Of a stretch of 64,000 nucleotides of DNA, positions 13,441 to 24,160 are shown one piece after another. The stretch comes from Brachynemurus nebulosus. Lineage: Eukaryota > Arthropoda > Insecta > Neuroptera > Myrmeleontidae. The position numbers and the translations under genes are program-made. Numbering within the stretch: the first letter of the stretch is position 1; each line of letters begins with the position of its first letter. The notes under the pieces are model-generated. The model saw only the letters and a list, made by a program, of their open reading frames with translations. It was not told the origin of the DNA and searched no databases. Location of the stretch: assembly GCA_035578155.1 (NCBI GenBank), contig JAPWDM010000043.1:1672419-1736418 (forward strand). Direction: 5' to 3'.

Positions 13441-13858
13441 AAAGGATACTTATAAAATTAAAATAATCAAATTTTGGGCGCCGGCCATTTTTAAAATTTC
13501 TTCTATCTGTTTACTCTTCGAGGCACAAACAAAATAAAGTGCGGTACAAAAATGGGTACAAACGAAGTACAAACGAGCTGTATTAATTATTTTTTAATTT
13601 TTAAACAAACAATCTATTCGTTACAACATAACTTCTTTTTAAACAAACAATGACGTATTTTAACATCCATCTAATTTTTAAATCGTTATAACTAAGATTC
13701 ACAGAATCGTCTTGGTGTATGTTAACATTCATCGGTGTATGTCCGATTTAAAAAATTTATTAAAAAAATTCGGACATACACCATCGAAATTGGTGATTGT
13801 CGACATACACCGGTGTATCTTAACATTCACCAATTTCGGACATTCACAGTAACATATA

Positions 13859-14529
13859 CATATATACCTCTTTTCAGATAAAATTGATCATGAGGTTTCG
13901 TTAAAAAATTAAATAATTCTTATATTCGAAACAAATCGATCTTCTATTCTTTTCTAAAAATAAACTGCAATTTTAAAATTTACATAAATGCAATAATAAA
14001 AGAGATAAAGCCAAGAAAACGGAAATTATTTAAATTCAAAGTTACGAAGCATGGTTAAATTTAACTGAAATAGACCATACATACATATTCATACATAGTT
14101 GGAATACATTTTCAATTAAATTCAGCTGTATTGTGAGTAATAGGGATGAACAATTAATTCGAAATTTTACTGAAAATATTTAAACGCAGTTATTACAACT
14201 ATTAAAGTAATTTGAATATTTCAAAAAACATAATCATAATAATCTATTACTACACGGCATTGTACACAACATAGTGAATTTTGAAAGACTTACTTAAGAA
14301 TAAAATTATCAAAAGACATACTGTGTTTTATAGACACTATTCACAATATATATTTATATTATTTTTTTATTTACAAGATGATCTAAATATTTGAGAGATA
14401 CTTCCAGTATGTTTATTCAGGTGACCCCCTGACAACTTCAGGCGGTAAACTGGAAAGTTAAATTTTCCCGAGTGTAACGAGTAGAGTATCAAAGGAAACC
14501 TTATTAAGGTACGAATTCAGTATTTAATA
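13859..14529. other. AT-rich stretch, no gene seen
   Basis: No frame or element end was found. A tail at 14400-14520 is less AT-rich but unrecognised. Confidence 0.55.
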
Positions 14530-14690
14530 TATATGTTACGGCTAATATGCGAAAATTTCCATTACGCGTACTAGCCAGCTAAATCGCGAATCAGCCAAAG
14601 ACGCCGGATAATATGTGACGAAATGGATGTATTTCAAACATTTTCGGCAGTCATCCGGTTTCTACGCGATTTATTCGAGGCGTTACGGTT

Positions 14691-14712
14691 ATAACCAACG
14701 GCCGTTGGTTAT
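14691..14712. repeat. Perfect 22-bp palindrome
   Basis: ATAACCAACGG followed by its exact complement. It lies in a less AT-rich subterminal zone of the TGTTAC element and could be a protein-binding site. Confidence 0.8.
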
Positions 14713-15844
14713 TACACGAATTTTGTAACTTTTAGTTAATAAATTTGTTGGGAGTCTATTACAGGTACATTTAAAGCTTTGAACGTTGTTCACAAATTAA
14801 TCTAATTCTAGATATGTAGGTACATATGCATTGTAAGTAAAATAATATAATAGAGCTCACTGAGATACATTTAGGAAATATTTTAGAAGACTTAGAATTA
14901 TTAAAACAGCAAGAAAAAAAATATTTTATGTATTTTTTTAAAGACTATCTCCCTTACACAATAACGAAATTTTTTTCGTGGAATCTATTATGAACATTTT
15001 TTTGGTAACGTATATTTTTTTTAAATTTTAAAAGGGGTTCTTCATGCTTAAAAAGGAAATAAAATATGTTTGTGTATTTTTTTTTTAACTTAGGGGCCCT
15101 GCACAATCACGAAAATTTTTCCGTAGTATCTTCAAATACTGTCCTATAATGTATATTTTTTTCAGATTGAACTTGCTGAAATTATATATTTTCAATTTGC
15201 TGAATTCACTACATTCACTCATAACAATCTAACAAAAATCAATAGGAAATGATGCGCATGGGATAAAGTTCTCCTATCTTACTGGACAACGGTCTTTCTG
15301 AAGTTTTTCAAATTTTCCCAAAAAACAGGGTTGGCAAGAAAAAAAACATCCTTTCTATTTTCTTTTATTCTACTCTTTTAAGGAATTTATTATCAATTTT
15401 GTGAAGATTACTTACCATTTTCGAGATATTTGCAAAATTAAATTTTTAACCCAATTTTTGAAGGGTGATTTCATCACTTCAGACCGGTTTTCCGCAGATA
15501 AAAAAAAATACGGGTCTCTTAGATTTCGACAAAGAATTACATATCAGGATATCATCGAAATCAGAGAGGGACACCTCGGAATATTTCCTTGTGAGATAAA
15601 TAGACACAATCTCTTGTGTAATGTTTTTATAGACCTACTTTTTATTGAATTCTTGAAGAAATTTCGATCGTTAGTATTTGCTGTTATTGTTTATTGCCAT
15701 GTTGTTTCTTGAACGGATTATGTAATACTGTGAGTATGTTCACAAAGCAAACATTTAAATGATTTAAACCAAGACGTTTTGGATACAACGCGTCCTAACC
15801 GATTTGTGTTAGCTAATAGAAGAATCGTTTGCGTATTCATGTAT

Positions 15845-15943
15845 ATTTTGTTTATTGTGTTTGGAATATGAATCTGTTCTGCAAAACAGAAAAGGAAATA
15901 TGGTGTTCATTCCAGGTGTTCATATTCCAAACAAAATAAAGAG

Positions 15944-16017
<74 letters not shown>

Positions 16018-16086
16018 ATGAACACCATATTTCCTTCTCTGTTTTGCAGAACAGATTCATATTCCAAACACAACAAACAAAATATA
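15845..16086. mobile_element. Hairpin with (TA)n loop
   Basis: 15845-15912 (ATATTTTGTTTATTGTGTTT...) is repeated in reverse complement at 16018-16086 with only a few mismatches. The tract 15945-16014 is pure (TA)n. Open frames on both strands are palindrome artefacts. It is either a MITE with a TA core or two facing copies. Confidence 0.8.
15945..16014. repeat. (TA)n microsatellite in hairpin loop
   Basis: About 35 TA units forming the centre of the hairpin 15845-16086. Confidence 0.95.
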
Positions 16087-16739
16087 TTATCCACGACATT
16101 CGTATAATACTCGTATTATCCGGTTAATACGCGTATTTTCTATTTCATGCATATTAGTCGTAACATATACATACATATGTATATGTAACAGTATATTTTT
16201 AAGTACCAATCTTTTTTACCTCCTACAATTTTTTTTTCAGGCATGCAAATAAATAGACCGGGAGGCGGTAATAAGAAAGTGTTTACCCATCGAGTTAAAG
16301 AAAATTTCTTTTTTCATCTAATAGTTTATCATTCGAAGTTACTAAAATGCTTTGTCGGCCAGGCCAACTCTTGACCGGTTACGCTGGCCGACCTCGAAAA
16401 GTGGTCAATTTTTCGAGGCCCCCTTACCCATCGATTTAAAGGCTAAAATTTCGCCAGGTTAAAGATAAAACCGTTAATATTATTATTTGATTGGTTTTCC
16501 AAGTCATAACTTGTCCGTTTTGTCTGGCCGACCAATTTTATGTATGGAAGTAAGATCACGTGGTAGTTATTAATATGCTGTTTCATGTATGCAGTTACTT
16601 CTATTAATAAGAAAATGAGACCGTTCATATCGGATGGGTATTGAGTTTGTTAGGAAATTATTTACTCGATTATCTGTGTAAGGGCGAGTCTGAGAAAAAT
16701 TTTGTAAGAAGCTTTTGTAGATTACATAATTATCTTCAA

Positions 16740-17405
16740 CTCTTATTTGAAACATTTTGGCGAAAAATTAGTATTTAAAAAATTAGGATAAAGTTAATTA
16801 GCCAAAGCGTGACAAATTTTAATGTCGTATAACTTTTCTATTTTCAGTCCAAACAAAAATGTGCTTCTAATTTTTTTATAGGGTATTTCCTAAAAAATAA
16901 ATTTACCTAGTTAGTTTTTTTACGCGTTATATACTTACTGACTTTAAGCTAAGCGAAAGTGGACAGGTGAGGTATGCAGCTACAGAAAAAATTGGGAAGT
17001 AGTTTCGAATTTTCACTTCGAAAAATTCGAGTGTGGTAGCATGTTAGCGTATGCTTTTAAATTGCTATTAGAAATGATATACAAAGAGTCCATATTAAAA
17101 TATAATTGGGGAAACGTGTTTTTTTTTTTTTTTTTTTTTTTGCTAGTTTCTCGTTTCCTGTGGGTCGTTTGACAATTAATAGGAAAATTTGTAAATTAAC
17201 TAATTTTATATCAAAATCGTCGTCTTTGTTATATCATTGGTCGGCCAGGTCTCATACCTTGTGTGGACGTAGATTATGTGCTACTTATAAATGTTTTATT
17301 TTTATTAGGCAGGACATTTTGTACTAATTGGAACGTATCATAATCTTTTAATAATTTTGGGTTTTCAAAATAACTCTCTTTTTTTAAAAAAAAAGGTTAC
17401 AAATA
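16740..17405. other. Core of the foldback, no gene seen
   Basis: AT-rich, with a T20-like run at 17120-17141. A 73-codon frame starting in that run is not convincing. One GGTCGGCCAGG motif at 17238 echoes the arms. Confidence 0.5.
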
Positions 17406-18084
17406 TTAACAAATAATAAAAAACGCCGTGAGCAGCGGGGCCCCATCACGTAGTCGAATTTTCCCCTTCATCTTCGGTATTGAATGTCTACAAGCGAAAT
17501 GTGATTGAAAGTCTACAACCGAATTGTCATTTTGTTGGTTTCAAAACTGGTGATGAGTGTTCGGCTGATCGAGGCTTTAAAAAAAGGTTTTAAGTATTTA
17601 AAGGCTGTATCTCAGTAAATTTCAATTTTGTGCCGAAAACAGGTAGCAGAAAAAAAGCCAACACAATTCGTACGAGGACATTCCTGCCCATGTTTATCCG
17701 CTAATTGCCTTTATGTTTTAGTTTTAAATATTAAAAAAGGACCTTAAATAGTAAACTGGAAGGCCTTTATAAAGGTATTTTTTCTTTCCAAAAAAAATCC
17801 AAAATTTCTATTTTATAAATACTAAAAATTCAAAATTCCTAATTTATAAATAAACAGTGACTTTAATAACATTTTTAAATTACTTAATATGTGCGTATTT
17901 CATTTGTCATAAAAGTAAGTTCACTTTTTTTTAAATTTTTTAAAATTACTATTCGCCTACTTGTATTTAGAATAAACATAATGCTTTTAAAACACATTTA
18001 ACAATAGCATTCAATTCCGATGTAAAAATGGGAGAAGTGGGGGGAAAAGTGATGTGGACTCCCTACAAGGTACTAGCTGGATAC

Positions 18085-18640
18085 TAACTGAATACACGTA
18101 CAAAATTTCAGCCCTCTAGGTTTCCTTATGGAGTCTCTAGACGTGTTAGAAAACAAGCAAAAAAATTAAGGAAATATTGGCGTAAAAATCGTGGGGGTAA
18201 GGGTTAAAAGTTGAAACCTCCAAAAAACAGTGTCTGGCTATTAGCTTAACCTGTACACCAAATTTCAGCCCTCTAGGTTTATTTGGGGAGATTTTGACCC
18301 GAACGAAACTGTTAAAAAACAAGAAAAATCATGTTCTTTTGGGTATAAAAATGGTGGGGGTAGGGGTTAAAAGTCGAGACCCCCAAAAGGCACCCCCTTG
18401 ATACTAACTCAATCCGAATACAAAATTTCAGCCCTCTAGGTTTATTCGGGTGACCTGTGCGAGTGGTACAAACTTCGAAAACGTCGAAAATGCATGAAAT
18501 TGTAGCTTAAAAATGAGGGGGGTGGGGGTAAAATATTAAAACCTCCAAAAAGCACAACCTAGGTACGAACTTTATCAACACACCAAATTTCAACCCTCTA
18601 CGTTAATTCTGGGGGGCTGGGGGCCTGTTAGATCCAGCGA
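18085..18640 (+). repeat. Tandem array, period about 161 bp, four units
   Basis: AAATTTCAGCCCTCTAGG occurs at 18102, 18260, 18423 and, degenerate, 18585. Each is followed by a G-rich block such as GGTGGGGGTAGGGGTTAAAA. The same array is seen reversed in repeat copies 2 and 3, so it is part of the element and not a local expansion. Confidence 0.85.
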
Positions 18641-18921
18641 AAATCGTTTTTCCCCCCTCTACTCCCACCATATCATCCTAGGAAGCTGAATTTTGGATAT
18701 GTTGTAGATAATTGACCGAAACATTATTTAAAACCGATTTGGAAAAGTTTTATTGCTTTTCCGCCCCCCACCACCCCCTTAAAGGTCGGGTCCGAAAAAA
18801 AATTTGCCCAAAATTTGACCCCACTTTGATAGTATTGTTGTGCATCGGAATAAGCCCCACTTACCAAATTTCATCTCTTAACTTCCATAGGGGGGCCCTA
18901 CACATATTAAAAGGTTGCGGG

Positions 18922-18923
<2 letters not shown>

Positions 18924-18970
<47 letters not shown>
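18924..18970. repeat. (TA)n microsatellite in repeat R
   Basis: About 23 TA units at the same internal place as in the other R copies. Confidence 0.95.
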
Positions 18971-18974
<4 letters not shown>

Positions 18975-19577
18975 CATCTTTTTTTTTTACATAATCGTGT
19001 TCTACGGGTCCGAAAACGGATAGCGCCCCTGGTCTCGCCTCTCGCAGCTCTTATCGTATAGACTGTATAAGTCTAATTTTTCGGAGAAAATTCGACTAAA
19101 AAGTGTACACAAAATAGTAAAATTAAGAATCATGAAATTAATCACACTCAAATGTTATCTATTCCCAATAGCAAAGAAATAAGAAAGACAAAACATATGT
19201 ATATCTATTGTATTAGAAATTTGGTTACATTTTTTGAATAGACCGATTTTGTTTGTAAATATTATGAATTGGTAAGTAATTTGACACTCTTTAATCTACA
19301 AAAGCTTCTTACAAAATTTTTTTCAAACTCGCCCTTACACAGAAAATCGAGTAAATAATTTCCTAACAAACTCAATACCCATCCGATATGAACGGTCTCA
19401 TTTTCTTATTAATAGAAGTAACTGCATACATGAAACAGCATATTAATAACTACCACGTGATCTTACTTCCATACATAAAATTGGTCGGCCAGACAAAACG
19501 GACAAGTTATGACTTGGAAAACCAATCAAATAATAATACTAACGGTTTTATCTTTAACCTGGCGAAATTTTAGCCTT

Positions 19578-19862
19578 TAAATCGATGGGTAAGGGGACCT
19601 CGAAAAATTGACCAATTTTCGAGGTCGGCCCGCGTAACCGGACAAGAGTTGGTCTGGCCGACAAAGCATTTTAGTAACTTCGAATGATAAACTATTAGAT
19701 GAAAAAAGAAATTTTCTTTAACTCGATGGGTAAGGGGGCCTCGAAAAATTGACCACTTTTCGAGGTCGGCCAGCGTAACCGGTCAAGAGTTCGCTTGGCC
19801 GACAAAACATTTTAGTAACTTCGAATGATAAACTATTAGATGAAAAAAGAAATTTTCTTTAA
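19578..19862 (+). repeat. Tandem duplication of a 142-bp unit in the right foldback arm
   Basis: The block beginning CGATGGGTAAGGGG... and ending TTTCTTTAACT occurs twice in a row here. The left arm (16286-16430) has it once, so the arms have diverged by a duplication in this one. Confidence 0.85.
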
Positions 19863-20684
19863 CTCGATGGGTAAACACTTTCTTATTACCGCCTCCCGGT
19901 CTAAAATGTTCTCTATAAATATTAGTCATAATGATGATGTCGGACTCAAACACCTTTTTCCTTTAAAATACAATATTACAAATAAAAAAAATTTTGTCAG
20001 GCATTTCTAAATGATTTTGTTAATTTTTAGTTTAAAAGTTGAGACAGAGATATTGCCATTGTAATGACGAAGAAAAGATACACGCATTGAACAGATCTTT
20101 TGTTTATTTTAGTTAAAAAGAATTTTTACTGATATGCCGTATTATATTGACAAGGATAGCATTATCAATATACAATATTTCTTCATAAAAAATTTAAATA
20201 ACTTTTAATTTCTTTCAAAAACTACATAGAAAAATAGTTCAAGAATCTTTCTTATGTAATTTTTTATCTACTCTTTCCAATGGCTTAAAAAACTTCTAAA
20301 TTCTAACAAAAATCGACTCTCTGTGACAAAAAGTGGCCAAAAATCCAGTTTATGGGCCTTCGATGCATATAGCTAACGAATTTATCCAACGGTTTGGAAT
20401 TTTCCACGTTTTCACCAAATTTGATATATACTGTATATTTTCTTCAAGAGTTATCGCGCCGACACATACACATATAATTATGTATACCCTAACTATTATT
20501 ATAATTGCGAAAGTTAGTTTGCTTGCTTGCTTGTTTGTTTGTTTCTTTGTCTTACTTTGACGCCTCAACAAAAAACAGATATTGTTATAGAATACTTTTT
20601 ATCCCGGCACAGCTTTCTATTCCAATCGGAAAATTCCTGGAAAAAATAGGAACTCTCGGTTGTAACACAATGTAAGTACCTATA

Positions 20685-20914
20685 CTCTATAGCAGGGATG
20701 GCCAACCCGCGAGCCGCATGTGGCCCACCTTGAACTTTTTTTGGCCCGCGAGATTCATCACATTTATACAAAATATATTTATTTTATAATGACCAAGGTA
20801 GTGAAAACCAATGTATTAAAAAAATACATACATAATATGTATATGGGAACACATAATTTTATATGTGAAATGTGACCCGCAAGATTATTTAGGTTGGCCA
20901 CCTCTGCTCTATGG
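20685..20914. mobile_element. hAT MITE (20693-20906)
   Basis: The end CAGGGATGGCCAACC pairs with the right end, which reads CAGAGGTGGCCAACC in reverse complement. The flanking octamers CTCTATAG and CTCTATGG match at 7 of 8. Inside, CCGCATGTGGCCC and GCGAG motifs resemble known Charlie-like hAT MITEs. It is 214 bp and has no frame. Confidence 0.8.
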
Positions 20915-20927
20915 TCTATACGTACTA

Positions 20928-21375
20928 ACATGGTATTATATTACAACTCAGAAAAAAGTAACGGTAATAAAATTTTGAAAGAAATATGATTGGTTAAAAA
21001 AGATGACAAGGATAAAAATGCAGCTTGTACAGTGAAAGTTTAATTTACTTATCTCTCTCACACAAAAATGTGACAAACTAAGTCGGATTTACATAGCTAA
21101 AAAAAACTTCATAATTAAAAAAGTTAAATGAATGTATATAATTGTTAAAACTAACTATTGATTTAGATTATAATTTAACATTTCTAAATCGTATTTTGTA
21201 TTGCCATATTCTATTTTGAATTGAAAACTATATTTTTATAAATGTTGCTGCAAGACGGCAGTTTCGTACTGAAAATAATTTATTTCATTTTTTGCTATAG
21301 TGTAAATCCAACTTGTAAAATTTTATTACGTTTACTTTTTTCTTAGAGTTGTAATATAATATCATGGTTTCAAAT
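20928..21375. mobile_element. MITE with about 45-bp inverted ends
   Basis: ATGGTATTATATTACAACTC at the left is inverted at the right (ending near 21375). The match continues through AGAAAAAAGTAACGGTAATAAAATTTT with few changes. The core is AT-rich and non-coding. The target duplication is unclear because the flanks are AT-rich. Confidence 0.7.
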
Positions 21376-21545
21376 ACTACGCTTGCAAAACCGCAAGTAA
21401 ATGCTAGTATATATAAATAGTGAAAATCATTTTCGGATTCTAAGGACCTCAAAACAAATTTTCTGTTATAGTCGCGGACTCAAGCCTCCCCATAGCAGTG
21501 GCTATATAATAGCTGAATTTTGCTACTAGAAATTCGCTAATAAAA

Positions 21546-23323
21546 AAGTAAAGCTTGTTAGTTTGCTGATATGTTAATTTGAGCTAACCTCGAGAACCAT
21601 GCAAGCAATTTAAAAATTCTTTCACTGGTGGAGCAGTGACACTATATTCTAAAATAGGCCACGTTTTCAAGGGTAAAATTATTTTGCAAGATCGCCTAAA
21701 ATAAGCGGTTAGTGGATTTAAATCAGACTTTTCTGAAATATTACTGAAATCCAAAACAAAATGAACATTAGATTAAAATTTGATTAGGTTAGGTTAATTA
21801 AAATATTTTTTTAAATATTATCAAGATTCCAGAAAAGAATAGCGTCAGATTAAAATTATCCGTTAGCATCCTGGAGACTCAAAAAGTCTCTAAAATGAAC
21901 AACTGGAACGATATTGATCCAATTTTACTCAAATAATATTGAGATCCAGAAAAAACGACCGTAAGTTTAAAATTGTTCTTCTAGACTCCACTACTTCAAA
22001 GAAGATTCAGAATTGAAATTTTCTTAAAATTGTCAATATAGATTAGTGACAAAAAGGTCTCAAGGTATGAAAATTGTATATGCTAGTGAAATATGAAACG
22101 AGCTACTTTAAAGTCGTTTGGCGAGCGAAGGAAAGGTCTGTGGAGGAAAGTGATTTTGTATAATATTTCGAAATGTCTTATTTAAAAATAATGTGAGGCT
22201 ACATGTTCTACCAAAGCCCTGAAATCTTAAAAATGACTCAAATTAAATAGCTTGAGGGATATTGGCAAAATTTTTTAAAATTATATATGCTATTGAAATA
22301 GATATATGGATATTTTAGAGTCGTTGGGCGAACTCAACGAACCGTTATTACCAATTTACTTTAAACAGAACTTTAGAATATTAAAATTAAAGTAACGTGA
22401 TGTTAACGTTATCCCACATTACATAGGGCTCAATTTAAATAGTTAAATGAATCTGGACAAAATTGTGCTCAAACATTATTCGGTTCTAAAAAACGATGAA
22501 AGTGGAGTCCAGAGTACTGGCGTCCTAGGGAGAGCTAAAAATACTCAGAGCCACTACCGGTATCCACGGAAAAGTTTGGGAAATGAAGTAGTTATAAACG
22601 AAACCAACTACTTGTATAAAATTTTAGAATATATGACTTAAATGTAATTTAACCTAAAATTCAGATAATTTTACGTGGATAAAATCGCAAGCCATATCTA
22701 GATTTTCACTGTTTTCTCAAAAAATAAATTACTCAATACGGTAAAAACAAAAGGTCACTTTTGACTAACGAAAGTCTACTTAAAGTTCCATGAGAAAAAG
22801 AAGTTAGAACAGTCATAACTAATAAAAAATGATAATAGGAAAGATTGTAAAATATCTTGCATGTAGAAACTTGCACGTAAAGAAACGTTTTCTAAGAAAC
22901 AGAATTTTGAAATTTAATTATAGCATTTTCTACTCCTCTAGTAACTATGAATAATTGTACCCAATTAATTTAATAGGACATACCCTCATTTTATTCCCAA
23001 AAAGATTTCTTTATAATGCAAAAATAAAAAATTGCAAAGCATTACGTTTGTAGATTAAATTTTTAATACTCGAGAGCTTTTAATATTTGGCTAATAAATT
23101 AAACGTAAAATACATAATATAAGATACCTAAACTGAATTATGAACCATATAATAAAAGTAAATTTAATGTTCCATTATTAAGGATAAAAGTAAATTAAGT
23201 CATCAAAAAGTTTTAATTATTTCCATGCAATTTCATAATTATCGATATGAATAAAGAAATTAATTCATTTTAAAAGTACTTGATATTTTACTTTTTAAAA
23301 TGTTTCGCTCTGTTTACAAATAT
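21546..23323. other. AT-rich stretch, no gene seen
   Basis: A loosely repeated theme (GATCCAGAAAA, GTCGTTNGGCGAAC, TATGCTANTGAAAT) between 21700 and 22350 suggests an old degenerate tandem array of about 230 bp. A 64-codon frame at 22447-22641 has no recognisable features. Confidence 0.5.
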
Positions 23324-24160
23324 TGTAACGCGGTGTAGGTGCTGGACCGGTTCAGAATGGTGTAAAAGTGTTGTATGATGTATTATTAGAGTGTCGAAAC
23401 CATGAACCAATAAACGTGATGCGAATGTAATTCGGTTATGGAACCCTAATCACCGCGTGTACAGTTACGAAGCTTGATATTGTTGAAGTTAAAGTTGTCC
23501 CCGTGAAAAGCTTCGTTGAAATATAACTTATTAGCGCAAGAGGAAATCCGGGTTCTTTGAGTCATAAATAACACAGACAAAGATTTTTCGATGTATATTT
23601 ATTTGATGTTAAAGTATTTTCAAAGTTCATTCTACAACGATTCACAATTACGGAAAACTTTTACACATTTTGTAAATTAATAACGTATGATAAAATCTGC
23701 CGTGGAATAGCGCAAAACTTAAACTTTTAAATATATAAAAATTGTGACAAAAACGAATATAAAAAACAGTTAAAATGAACCGAGAACCCACGGCTTATTA
23801 TGACCGAAACACGTCCTGTTCGTGTCAATGTTAATTCCCGATTGTTAGACAGAACACGTCTTGTTCATGTCAGACTTAAATCCCGATTGTCCGCTTTGCC
23901 ATAATCTTTCACCTTTGTGCAGTCGACAACCCCACTCCAAGCGCCATGTGTGCGATATCTCCGTAATACATACTGGTTAAACTACCGCACACATTCGCGT
24001 ATTGTTAACATCTTAAGGGAAACATAACATTAATTGGAATGGAAGTTGTCATATCATGAATGTAGATGGTAAACAAATGAGCATAAGTGATTATGCAAAG
24101 TCAGGACGTAGAAGTTAAACTATTTGCCTATATTAAAGGCTATGACTACACGGTGTTACA
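23324..24160 (-). repeat. LTR (3' in element sense), 837 bp
   Basis: It begins TGTAACGCGGTGTAGG and ends CACGGTGTTACA on the plus strand. It matches the right LTR with very few substitutions (for example near 23709 and 23752). It carries a 129-bp segment at about 23507-23635 absent from the right LTR; that segment includes a minus-strand AATAAA. Confidence 0.9.

Larger units (their letters stand above)
12017..13858. mobile_element. DNA element with TGTTAC ends (12021-13854), TATA-flanked
   Basis: The ends TGTTACTGTGAATGTCCG at 12021 and its complement ending at 13854 are inverted over about 50 bp with some mismatch, and TATA flanks both sides. Subterminal zones hold repeated GGTGTATGT/ACATACACC motifs (12050-12190 and 13708-13850). 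A minus-strand frame from 12491 down to about 12270 could be a transposase start but is unrecognised. The 182-codon frame it belongs to runs on through the terminal repeat, so most of it is not real. A hAT MITE and a minisatellite lie inside. Confidence 0.65.
14530..16169. mobile_element. Second element with TGTTAC ends (14534-16165), TATA-flanked
   Basis: The left end TGTTACGGCTAATATGCG pairs with the complement of the right end (TGTTACGACTAATATGCA) over about 50 bp, including a shared TACGCGTA. TATA lies outside each end. The ends resemble those of 12021-13854 at about 16 of 22 positions, so the two belong to one group. A 103-codon frame at 15401-15712 (plus) is not recognisable. A hairpin MITE sits inside at 15845-16086. 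Confidence 0.55.
17410..19098 (+). repeat. Dispersed repeat family R, copy 1 (full-looking)
   Basis: It runs from CGCCGTGAGCAGCGGGG near 17424 to TTCGACTAAAAA at 19098. It matches 43920-45520 in reverse over most of its length and 39425-41235 in part. It includes a 161-bp tandem array and a (TA)n tract at 18924-18970 followed by the 130-bp terminus. No coding frame is shared by the copies, so this form is non-autonomous; the mobilising family is unknown. Confidence 0.8.
16254..19903. mobile_element. Foldback element (16256-19901) with 480-610-bp arms, TA-flanked
   Basis: The end GACCGGGAGGCGGTAATAAG at 16256 is exactly complementary to the end at 19901, and TA lies outside both. The arms cover 16256-16735 and 19292-19901 at high identity. 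The right arm is longer because a 142-bp unit is duplicated. Both arms contain TGGCCGACC motifs. The core 16740-19290 holds unique AT-rich sequence plus a copy of repeat R, and no transposase is visible. Confidence 0.8.
20240..21545 (-). repeat. Repeat family C, reverse copy split by two MITEs
   Basis: 20240-20480 matches the right part of family C in reverse (TTTCACCAAATTT, TATCGCGCCGACAC), and 21431-21545 matches its left part (GGACCTCAAAACAAATTTTC). The intervening 20.5-21.4 kb holds two younger MITEs, which explains the split. Confidence 0.6.

Noticed and set aside
18085..18640. Regular repeats that might suggest a CRISPR array
   Set aside because: Units of 161 bp without spacer logic in a eukaryotic transposon; not CRISPR.
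21780..21800. TTAGGTTAGG, insect telomere-like
   Set aside because: Two units only, in AT-rich DNA; no array.
23324..24160. Plus-strand reading of the outer LTR element
   Set aside because: No TGG-type primer site after 24160 and no plus-strand frame; the gag-like frame and a TGG near the other LTR support the minus strand.
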